A stretch of 64,000 nt of DNA. It comes from Plectrocnemia conspersa (lineage: Eukaryota > Arthropoda > Insecta > Trichoptera > Polycentropodidae). Position numbers and translations under genes: made by a program. Under the pieces are notes generated by a model, which was not told the origin of the DNA, made no database searches, and saw nothing but the letters and a program-made list of their open reading frames with translations. Within the stretch, counting starts at the first letter, position 1. Each line of letters opens with the position of its first letter. Location: contig VTFK01000032.1 in assembly GCA_009617715.1 (NCBI GenBank), forward strand, positions 248,001-312,000, written 5' to 3'. This document shows, piece by piece, positions 53,969-64,000 of the stretch.

Positions 53969-56900
53969 TAATATATCATATAAACAGTGACTCAAGTTTT
54001 GCTCCAAATCATCTATGATTGCTCAATCAAATTTTGATCTCTTCCCATTTCCCCATAAATAAGAAGGAACACTACCATGGAAAACTCACTTCCATTTTAA
54101 CCTTCGCTTAGTACTTCTGACTTGGATATACACCAGCTTTAGCAAAAAGCTCAAATCAGAATGAGTTAATCGCGAAATAAACACGGGAAACATCATGAAA
54201 TCTAAAGAAAAGCAGCCGCTTCCACTTTAGGAAGGCACGAACGACACAGCACATATATTAGGATATCTACAGCTGTACTTTATCTGTTGTATACATATAT
54301 TTTAAGGGAATTTGCATAAAATTAAAGCTATGCAAAATAAAATTTCTCCCTTTCTTGTTAAAAGATTACTTAAAATCAATGCGTTTTTAAGCTGTATTTA
54401 ATAGTCAAAGGCATTTTCAAAGGCTTTTCTCATCAAATGGATATGTTCCAATAAATATATATTGGAACGAAAATTATTTTTTATACATTATAAATTTTAT
54501 TTGTTGTATTTATAATTATTTAATAATAATACATATTCATAAATAGTAAATATATTTATAAAAAACTATACTTTTATTTTTTTTAGAAAGGTAAAATATC
54601 AACTTAAATATTAATATAAAATCTTTTCTTATAACATCATATAAATAAAGTTATATTAGATTTACTTTTAAAATGTGTAGTATAATAATAAAATATTAAA
54701 ACACCGCCATATTACTTTGTTGTAATATCACGAGTAAAAGCAGTATTTACTTTGCATCGCAGAGTCACGGCTTTAACATTTTAATTACGGTTGTTAAATT
54801 TTAAAATTTCGTCACGTTATTTTTATCTCTTCCCGCGAACACTGAGACACTCTAGAATACCCATTTTCTCTTTATTTTTTCTTATATATTTTTTTCTTCC
54901 TCTCAGAGATAAGAACCCTCTCCGAGACGACAAACGAATTGTTGAAAGAGAACATTACGTTTCATTGCACTCCTCTCCAACAGACGTATCTTAGTTTTCA
55001 TATAAATATATATATATATATAAATATATATATATAACAATACGTATGTGTGTGTATTTTTTTCGTAAAACCCATTTATCATATTTTTAAACCTTTCGTT
55101 CAATATTTATCTTCGCGATGGAGTCTCGTGATTTCCATGCGACCGTGTAAATATTATTTTTGTATACGTTAAAAACGGTCGCACGATTCGAAATTTTACA
55201 CAAAGGATTTTTTAAATCCAACACATAAATTTGCTGTTCAAAAAGTTATCGAACTTTTAAAATAGCGCGTCGATTCAATGCGGTTGTGATTTTATTAATT
55301 TATGGCAAGTGTTCAAAGCCTCAAAATTTCCAAGAAACTTTTATTACGTCTACATCATTATGTTTTGATTAATTGTATACAGTGTGTATAATAATTTTAA
55401 ATTAATTTATGCATACTATAAAAAATATTAGTTAATATTAAAAATGCGATGATAGTGTGCTTTTTAGATTAGTTATGATAAAAATATATATTATTATAAA
55501 AATAAAGTTTGGGAACTTTATGAACAACCACGTTTATACAGAGGTAATAATTTGAACGTCATAGTAGAGTGACGCATGTTGTGTGACATCAAAGTGGTTA
55601 GCTTTAACGAAATACCCAAACGACTTTGAGTTACGTTTTCATATTCACCATCTGTCCTAACAATGAGTTTCGATATCACATGATGCTCGTTTTATATTTT
55701 TGTATGCCACGCAAACACTATAAATCTCTCAGAAATATATACTGAAGATAAATACACTTAATGAACGCCACAAAATAAATATTTTGAAAAAAATAGTGGA
55801 ATTCCAACGATACTTTTTAGTGAACCGCAGCACAATTATGTTGAAAATTTTATTACAGTCGTAAAAAGTTTTACGAAATTTCAATTTCGAGTATTTAATA
55901 TTCATTTCCGATTTTATAATATTTTAGTAATAAAAAGATCATCGATAGAATGCAAATTTATCTGAAATGTGTTAATTTCATGCAAAATGCATGCAAATTA
56001 TATTTTCAAATATCAGTGAAATAAATATAAATTTATGCATCTGATATTAAATTACATATTATATTTTATTTTGAAATTGCTAAAAATACCAAAAGGACGA
56101 AATCATAATCTGGCTTCCTGTGCAAAATTCTGTAAAAACAACATTTAAAAATAAACATCATAATCGAGAATTTTCATCTCAATTCAATACAAATATTTCG
56201 TTGAAATATATGCTCTCTTGGTTCTTTATTTATACATAATATATAATACTTTCAGTAAAAATGCTTATTTTTACATTTCTCATACCATACAAAAGACTTT
56301 ATCTATTTTAAATAAAAAATAATTGACAAAGAGAATAAAAACATGTAATATCAAATAACGTGAATAAATTTCGCCACAAAGATCCAGAACTTTTTGAAAC
56401 TTTATACACCTGAATTATATTTAACTGTGAATCCTCGCATATATTATTGCAATTATATGATAATAAAATTATACATTTTAACCGTAATCATGCCATATGT
56501 TAACCGAACCACGTATTACATATTAATTTATAATTCTACATTAAAAAAAGTCATTACATGTGGATAACTTAATAATAACAAGTCGAATTCGACATTAGCT
56601 ACGTCCAATCGCAAATTGCCATCCTCTGGATGTGAAAGTCAATAATTTACGAAAAACGCCAGAGCGTTCTTTCTCGAGCCGCAATCTTTCTCAAATCGCA
56701 GCCTCATTCATCTTGTGATCTGAGAGGGCACAACACAAGCGCTATTGTGATGAGATCGTTTCAAAGGAACCGACCAGTTCTACCGAACCACGTCGCTTCA
56801 AATAGAATCGGTTGAAGTGAAGAGGAAAAAAAACATATGTATAGAATTTTCACAAACAAAAAAAAAACGTGAATGTATTTAGCATCGACAAGTTTTCTTG

Positions 56901-57049
56901 TCGTTTAACTCTACAAATAGATTGTGGTGTATTCACGATGAGTTTTAAAAAACATATACTATCAAATCTATGTACGTTATCTCATTTCTTTTACGTATAC
57001 TTAAACATGTACTAATATGATAAACTATGTTTTTCATATATGTATATAC
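53969..57049. other. AT-rich stretch, nothing firmly recognised
   Basis: Contains (TA)n at about 54999-55036 and unique but unremarkable patches (54780-54990, 56580-56820). No transposase, RT or conserved repeat seen. Confidence 0.5.
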
Positions 57050-58924
57050 CAGTGGCGTACGGTGGGTGTTAATATTGGGTGTGCTATAAAAAATAAAAAA
57101 AACGTACATTTTTTCATTTTTATAAGCCGAGGTTTTGGCATGCCTAAACTGCCTTTACAGATTTTTTTTTCCCATATATAAATAAATAAATAAACATCAA
57201 ACCTAATCTAAAATATTATTATATAAAAATATCAAATTTCCAATAAACATAAAATTATAATTATTTATATATAAAATCTAATCTTCTTTCTTTGATCATA
57301 AATTTTTCTATCACGCTGTCATAAAAAGTGCTCTTTTTTAATATCCATAAGGATTTTTTCTATTGAAATCAAGCTAAGGCCACTTAGCCTTTCTTGGCCT
57401 TGGGTACTTCGATAACAATTATTAATTCGTTTCAGAGCAGAAAATGAACGTTCTGCTGAAGCAGTACTGCTTGGGGGAGTTAATATTAGTTTGCCTAATT
57501 TATCTATTTCCTGAAAACCTGACTCAAGATTATTTGTGTTCATAAATTGTACAAGCTCATGAACAGTTTTCACTGCAAATTCAGGCAAATGATAAAGAAC
57601 AGCAAGCTCATTTTTTAAACTTATATAATCAAATAATGTTCCATAGAATTGTTGTAGTTTGGTAAGTAATTCATTTGGAAATTTTCCTGTATATTACTCA
57701 TATTTTTCTTTCTCCAGAAGGTGAAAATATTCCAATTTGGACATTGAAGAAAAAACGGTTTTCAATTTGTTTACATATATTATCAACTATTGTATTAAAT
57801 AGTTGGCAAAACGCGTGCTTTTCTTCAACAAGCAAATCATTACTCAGTCTTGGATAATTTTCTTCTGTTACATAAGAATCCCATAATGTTTCATAATTAT
57901 TTTCCTGTTCATGTCTGAGTTGTTGCAAAATTTCGGTAACTTTCTTACAGCAATATAATATGTCAAAAGATTTGGATTGTAAAATGTTGTATAACACATC
58001 AGTTTTTTCCAAAAAGGTTTGAAAATATGTGGAGAAGTTTTCTTGTTTCAAAATCTTCCAAAAGCTAAGAAAACCTCGTGCTTTTATTACAGTGTCGGGG
58101 TCCCATAGTTCACAATTTTTCACGACGTCTCGAAAAAAAGTCCGTAAATTCATTTCTGTTTTTTTGCACTGTGTTACTTAACCGTGATGTGTAATTCCAT
58201 CTTGTAGGTGTAACAGAAGGAAGTCTTCTACCTACAAACTCTTGTAAAAGCATTTATTCGTTTGGAAGATTTCGAAAAGAATGCAGACAATCCATTTAAA
58301 GTTTAAAAGAATGATTTTGCACACTTTTATATTGGAAAGACCTTGTTGTAATGTTAAATTCAACATATGAGCATAGCAGTGTGTAAAAAATGGCCAATGG
58401 ATAAACTTCGAGTACTTTGGCTTGCAAACCATAAATAAATTGGGAAGAGGTGGACGTGGTTTTAATTTTGATTATCTTCAATTTAATTTCATAACTTCTT
58501 TTTTGAAAATGGATTATTCAAAATATCTTCAACAGTATTCTTCATCATTTTTGGGGTAAATAAAAAAATATAATCTAGAATAGAAAATTAAATATTGATC
58601 ATATGTAAATAAGATAATAAAATATAAAAAATGAGTGACCTGTTATTGTGATGTAATAAAAAAGCAGCGACGGACGCAAGAGTTTGTGAAGTACGCGCAC
58701 CAAATTCGAGACCAATTTTACTACTGAGCGCTGCCAGCCGGCAGATCGACTTCAGCCGTTAAATCTCGGAACAATTTACTTTAGTCGACGGCCGCGCGCA
58801 AGGTCGGCGCGTTATATGTGTTGTTCCAAAACGATCGCTCGCGCGAAAACGTTCAGAGCGAATGACAAATACCAATGCATACTATACACTGCATATTAAA
58901 ATATTATAATTTTTCATACCCCTG
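57050..58924 (-). mobile_element. hAT element copy 2, 1875 bp, exact 8-bp TSD, shortened 5' terminus
   Basis: Exact duplications GTATATAC flank it (57042-57049, 58925-58932). The 57050 end is CAGTGGCGTACGGTGGG as in copy 1. The other end is only CAGGGGTATG: about 110 bp present in copy 1 between 'catac' and 'cccctg' are missing, including the GGGTGTGCTA block. The body is otherwise nearly identical to copy 1. The duplication differs from copy 1's, so it is an independent insertion. Confidence 0.92.
57261..58551 (-). pseudogene. hAT transposase, internally deleted and frameshifted (copy 2)
   Basis: Same organisation and same RPPLP/GLQAKV-region junction as copy 1. The longest intact stretch (57698-58153) covers MNLRTFFRDVVKNCELWDPD to the insertion region. 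The dimerisation segment TPPSSTASAERSFSALKRIN is at 57319-57588. Its frameshifts are mostly at different positions from those of copy 1 (for example an extra T at 58015 and a missing base near 58250). The copies therefore decayed independently, or were already varied when they moved. Confidence 0.88.
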
Positions 58925-59199
58925 GTATATACATTAACGCAAATATACCCTTATACATATAAACACATACTTTAGCATACCTATTATTATTAAAATGTAT
59001 TCAAAATGTTTAATTATGCAAATATATAATCTCTCAGATTTTCGTGTACTTATATTTATATTTATAATAAATGTTCATCTTTATTTATTTTTAATTTTAA
59101 AATGGCATAAAATTAAAGAAAAGTTATTTGAATACAATCAAGTATTTAGGATCATTATATTATTTATTTGTGTATATTGATTTATATTTATATATTTTT
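58925..59199. other. AT-rich stretch, nothing recognised
   Basis: No motif seen. Confidence 0.5.
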
Positions 59200-60010
59200 A
59201 GGTTAACGTCGCACCCCTCTCCGATTTATATACTACTCGAGGGCAGGTCTGTTAGGGGGTGGGGTGGTAATTTATTTTTCTCGGATGAATGCCACGAAAT
59301 TATAAATCAAATAAACTTCTATCGCTTCGGCAATTCAATATTGAAATTTTCCCATGAAAATTGAATTTAGCAGACGCGCGGATGCCTTCCTCGTTCCAAC
59401 TTTTGGAAGCTTTTCAAGTTCAAAGCTCGCGACGTGGAAATTAATTATGTTCCGTACAGTTAAACGAAAAGAAATCCAATCAATTCAATTAAAACGAGTG
59501 CCGAGATTTTACTTTTTGAAAAAATCTATAATACTATTTAAAATTAATATACATCTTGCCGAGATAAAATTTGTAAAGAATTAGCATGGCAGCATTACAT
59601 TTTTATTTCTTGGATATGAATAAATATAACTTAAATTTCCGCAGAATTTTATTAATATTTTAATTTTAATGAATGGTCAGAATAAAAGTATTTTTGTATT
59701 ATTTTTATTTCCATCGATTGAATCAATAACGTGAAACTCGTCGCGTCGCAAATAACGTCATTAATTACTCCATTGTTCCACAGGCGTATTTATCTTTAAT
59801 CCAATTATAACTTTTGCCATGGCTTATCTGTTATCCAGCCTTAATGGCTTCTCGTCTCATTTTGTCGTCGAAACGAATTTTCTAAATTGTATCCACTACA
59901 TAGGAAAGACAATGCGAATTTACACAGGATTATCCCATTACACCAATTTAATTCTTCAAACAACAAACGTCCGCCGCTTTCTTCTATATAGCGATAAATA
60001 AAACACTTAC
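59200..60010. promoter_or_regulatory. Unique block with homeodomain and bicoid/Otd-type cores, candidate enhancer
   Basis: Two compact parts (59200-59470 and 59730-60000). Motifs include AGGTTAACGTCGCACCCC, GGGGGTGGGGTGG, GTGGAAATTAATTATG, CGTCATTAATTACTCC, TCTTTAATCCAATTATAAC (TAATCC core), GGCTTATCTGTTATCC and CAGGATTATCCCATTAC (GGATTA core). Frames are short and lack domains. The composition contrasts with the flanks. Confidence 0.35.
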
Positions 60011-60329
60011 GCAGCATCGTTAAGCTTATCCCATACATATAGGGTCAAAAGGTCAACTAGATATAAGAGACGAAATAATGAAAAATACAGACGCAAATTA
60101 GAACCATCTAAGATAGATTGTTTAGAGGAGAGCTGCTTTGAACTTGCTTTTTAAAACACATAAATAACATTTATTTGAGCTCTGCAATTTAGACACATGA
60201 GTGGTCATATTAACTTTTCCAAAAAGAGTCACCGATCGTATACAGACAAGATCGAGAAAGCAACCGCTTCCCTCTTCTTGTCAACCCGGTCCAACTCAAC
60301 GTCCAGAATCCAAAGAACCGCTTTGCAGA
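60011..60329. other. No gene recognised
   Basis: 60230-60330 is less AT-rich (CAACCGCTTCCCTCTTC, CCCGGTCCAACTCAACG) and adjoins repeat B copy 3, of which it may be an extension. Confidence 0.4.
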
Positions 60330-60760
60330 CAAGATCTTATGCCTGCATTTCACTCTCCGGAAGTAGGCGATGGTTGGCCAAGGACGGAGAATATAATGTG
60401 TTAATTCGGGGCTACTTCGGTCGAGCTCGGTTCTCCCCGCTCTAAAATCTCTCGAAAGTTCTCCGAGGTTACCGCGGGGAGGTAAAGTGGGGGTAATTTA
60501 GGTCGACGCGGTCAACTTCGAGCGCCTCCAAAAATTCCGGAGTCGGTTTCCGAAGACGCATTTTTTTTTCGAACGCGAGCGGCGAGATACTTCCCCTTTC
60601 GCTCTCTCGCGTGCTAAGTGACGAGAGTGAGAGAGATAATGATATGGTTTTTCGCAAACTGAGATAAAACGAGTATCTCGGTTCAATTTCAATATGGGCG
60701 TAGGCGTTCTTCACGATCGCTGCACTATGTGGTGTTTGCCCGATCTGGACGGCCAAAATT
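60330..60760 (-). repeat. Dispersed repeat family B, copy 3 (GC-rich third only, inverted)
   Basis: Read on the minus strand it follows the right third of copy 1: GCAGCGATCGTGAAG, CGCCTACGCCCATATTGAAA, TATCTCAGTTTGCGAAAAAC, CGCGAGAGAGCGAAAGGGGA, CCCCACTTTACCTCCCCGC, ATATTCTCCGTCCTTGGCCA, ending GAGAGTGAAATGCAGGCATA. The AT-rich two thirds seen in copies 1 and 2 are absent. Either the GC-rich module is an independent element or this copy is truncated. Confidence 0.85.
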
Positions 60761-61804
60761 ATTTCTCCACTTTAGTTGATTCCATAAGTGCTCTTAGTCA
60801 AATATATGATTTTATAAGTGTTAAAAAATACATTATAAAAAAAAACTTTTTTAAAAAAAAAACTAAAAAAAAATTAACTTGAAAAAAATTAACTTTTTTT
60901 TTATTTTTCATGAAATAATTCATGCAATTTTATTTTAAAAAGTATTTAAAGTATTTCTTTAATTGTAGGCCCGAGGAAGAGGAATTCCGTGTTAAACGAT
61001 CGTGCGTAGCGTAAAAAAAAATTTCGCCGCGTAGCGTAAAAAAAAAATTGTATATGTCACAAATTTGCTGTTTTTTTATTAAGAAAAAGTATTTGACTAG
61101 TATTTTATCATACTCGGTATCGTTTTTTTTAAATATGTGTATATTTGGTGATTCTAAACAAATTTTTATTTTATTTTATTAGTACGCGATCCATAATTTG
61201 ACGTTTACTGATTTTACCACGGTAACCATATTATTAATAATTACAATCATTACAAAACTGTTTTTTAAATTTGACGTTAACACGTTACCTATTTAAAAAG
61301 TTATAATGGTTTAAAAGGTTTAGGTCCTAACTTTCACGACTAAGCCCCGTCCCATTTTTAAGAATAATGCATTTTTAAGGTATGTAATGTGTTAAAAACC
61401 GCAAAAATCCGCAGTCAATTTTACATGTATCATAAAGAGAAAGACCTAAGCTATATATTGTATATAAAATCTAGATTAAAAAGTGGTGGGAAATATGAAC
61501 TCAAAATTAAAAAAAATATATAGGAAAAAGTACTAAAAAATGGTACTTATTCATAATAATAATGTGTGTTTAATATGACAGCTATTGCAAGAGAGAGCTA
61601 TGAAACGTAGAAACACTTACCTGCTTTATCACAATCAATGGTTTGAATTTTTCACTGTACTCAAATAAAATAATAATAATTGCCCAATGTACGAGTTGCG
61701 AAAAATTATCAGCTTTACAGAGCAACTTTTTTTTTTATCTGCGCTTAAATTTTCATAGTCGATTTTAATCGAAATACCGCACCGTGCGCAATTTATACAT
61801 TTTG
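60761..61804. other. No gene; short direct repeat at about 61010-61050
   Basis: GCGTAGCGTAAAAAAAA occurs twice in about 40 bp. Otherwise long A/T runs with no recognisable motif. Confidence 0.5.
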
Positions 61805-61920
61805 GGGGCAGTGTGGACGCTACTCGGAAGTCGGCGACCTTGACCATATTCGGTAGACCTTTGGGTTCGGTAGCTTCCAGAGAGTGAAGTGCAGGCCTTA
61901 CAGATGCAGCACGGATAAGT
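61805..61920 (+). repeat. SINE family S, copy 2 (partial)
   Basis: GTGTGGACGCTACTCGGAAG, TCGGCGACCTTGACC, TTTGGGTTCGGTAGC and CCAGAGAGTGAAGTGCAGGC follow the same order as the minus strand at 48430-48560. It loses similarity at the B box (CCTTACAGATGCAGCACGG instead of the GGTTCGACC region). The shared end links family S and family B. Confidence 0.5.
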
Positions 61921-64000
61921 TTTTATTTACACAAATATCAATTATGAACAAAAATAACATCCTTGACAGAATATAATTTTCAAAGTGCTTTTTTGCATTT
62001 TTTATAATCAATAAATCTGTGATTATTTATCATGATTTTTTTTTATTGGAATCATTCATGATGTTTATTCTTTTCAAATAGCTTTGAGTGCAAAATATAT
62101 GGGAAAAAATCACGGGATACCAAGTTAACGATCGCTGACCCAGAGATGAATAGGATGATATATTTTTTTTACTATTTTAGTAATACGATATTAGTGACAT
62201 TTTTAGCTAAGAGGATTATTATAAAATAGGTACAGAAAATACGCTATTTTATATATTGTAAATAATACAAATTTTGATTAATGTTTTACAACAAAATCGT
62301 TTTACTTTACGCAGCAGATGACTCGGCAATTAAAATGTTTCTTTCAATAGAACAAACACGTTTCTTCTTCAAACACCTTGTTAAAACGAAGGCTTCGCAG
62401 ATTTCACGAACGAATCGTGACTCGAATCTTCTCGTAAAATACATTACGATAAATTGAGGAAGGAAACTACCGCAGCATAAAATCAATGATCAATGAGAAT
62501 GCCGTAGACATAATTTCGAATATTTTATTATGGTTCCAAAAAGGTATCTTAAAGTTGAGTTTCTTGAATTTTGCAGAAATATATTAATCCAATTCTTAAT
62601 TAAAACTGTAACAAGTCGCTTAACGACAGACTGTTGTGCAAAGGAACCGACGGAACCGCAGGATCAACCACAAATTTCCAGACTCTGGAACTTTGCGAGG
62701 ATCGAAACTTACACGAAACGGCTTTCAGAAGAACCGGATTTTCAGGATCGATAAAATAAATAATAAAAAAACAAGTCTGGTAACGTGAAACGTTGAGGTA
62801 GATTTTATTTTTCGGGTGGTCGTCAAATTTAAAAACCTTATAAATTTTAGTCGTACTAAATATGTTTTATGATATTCGGACAGTTGTAATGTACAATATG
62901 GTATAAATAACTTGTTTAATAAGCGTACAAACAAAAAACCAACTACGAATACAACTTAAAACTAACCTAATACAGATAACCGATAAGAATCGTGACTTGG
63001 TAACTCGTGTCATATTATATGTCTAGACATTTCGTGATTAGTACTAAAAAATAAATACCACCAATTAAAAATAAAATGTATCTATGTTATAGTATATACC
63101 ATAAAATGGGTAGAGTTTCTTTATATTTGTTAGTATTTTTAGATGTTATAATATATTATTTTTTATTTATTTTTAACGCACCGGAACAGTGCGTTCAATG
63201 ACAAAAAGCATGGCATACATTTCAATATAAAATGACTCAACGTACGTGCCCGAATGTGATGAGTAATATCCAGATACGTAACGGTATTGCTTTTTATATA
63301 TATACATATATATATTATTACATACACATGTTTAACCGATAGGGATCAAAAAATAAAATAAGATGCAATCTGTGCGAACGGGGGTACGGCTGTACCCCAT
63401 ATTTTTTACCTATTTCCTTACTCGTTTTAGATTATGATTTTCTATTTAACATTCAGTATATTTTAAGTTAAAAAATGAAAGCATTTATAGTAACTATATT
63501 TCGGATATCCATCGAGTTTAAATAATAATATGATTGTATCAATTTATTAGAATGTCAACACTTCCTTTTGATCAGTTGTAATACAAAACCACTCTGAGAC
63601 TTTTCCTTTAGTCTTCATCTACATTAAAATCATGTAACTATGTTGACAGCTTTGTATTATTTTGGACATTCAACACCGGAATATGATTTTCATTTTCTCT
63701 AACTTTATACTAAAATAATCGAATTATAGTCATTACAACTTATTTGTAATACTGTATAACAAGTTTTAACATATAATTTTAATAGATAATATAGTTTCCC
63801 AAAATATAAATATTTTTAAATATTTATGTTTTAAATATATTATTTATTTCGATAAGAATTATTAAAAATATGTATACTTATAAATATAATTTTATTATAT
63901 TTTCGAATCTTAGATAAACATGAATGTAGTAGATTATTTATATATTATTTTTTTGTATAGACTTATCATCCTGATAATTATCTTTTTAATCATGATGATT
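61921..64000. other. AT-rich end of window; unique patch at 62340-62760
   Basis: The patch has GCAGATGACTCGGCAATTAA, TCACGAACGAATCGTGACTC (palindrome-like) and GAACCGACGGAACCGCAGG. The 74-codon frame at 62530-62754 is unrecognised. The remainder is A/T-rich with TA runs near 63295-63315. Confidence 0.4.

Noticed and set aside
1..64000. A new multi-gene defence or biosynthetic system
   Set aside because: All recognisable coding sequence belongs to decayed mobile elements, and no set of intact neighbouring genes exists in this window.

Overview
The window looks like non-coding DNA from an arthropod, most probably an insect. By eye it is strongly AT-rich, with long A/T runs and (TA)n microsatellites. 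I see no bacterial operons, tRNA or rRNA genes, or CRISPR arrays. The identifiable elements are typical of insect genomes: mariner, two kinds of hAT element, RTE-like and Jockey/CR1-like non-LTR retrotransposons, tRNA-derived SINE-like pieces, possible solo LTRs and foldback MITEs. I recognise no host protein-coding exon. Every recognisable protein sequence is a decayed transposase or reverse transcriptase. The order cannot be fixed from the sequence alone.

Layout. 1-10 kb: satellite-like tandem monomers, an RTE-like remnant, and mariner remnants interleaved with the first two copies of a complex foldback repeat (FB). 10-22 kb: mostly AT-rich DNA with SINE-like pieces and several diverged tandem duplications. 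22-27 kb: two more FB copies, a homeodomain-site-rich block and a decayed reverse transcriptase. 28-33 kb: a compact block with a palindromic Rel-type site, then a 5'-truncated Jockey/CR1-like insertion whose 3' end carries a 12-bp stem-loop. 34-38 kb: higher-GC blocks, an LTR-like piece, a short hAT MITE and more retroelement debris. 39-42 kb: a hAT element (39735-41742) inserted with an exact 8-bp duplication into a host repeat (family B). The uninterrupted paralogous site is at 48.9 kb. 45-50 kb: a second LTR-like piece, a 1.24-kb BED-finger hAT relic, a second copy of the Jockey-type 3' stem-loop, a SINE and family B copy 2. 53.5-54.0 kb: a TTAA-flanked MITE with GC-rich subterminal repeats. 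57-59 kb: a second hAT copy. 59-64 kb: candidate regulatory DNA, family B copy 3 and another SINE-like piece.

There is no operon-like cooperation to describe. The evolutionary history is nested transposition in a gene-poor, possibly regulatory, interval. The strongest results are: (1) the hAT pair, which shares one internal deletion and has a paralogous empty site; (2) the 3' stem-loop with paired base changes between copies; (3) the FB repeat family with long-stem palindromes; (4) the TTAA MITE; (5) compact, less AT-rich islands that could be enhancers. I did not find a convincing new multi-gene system.
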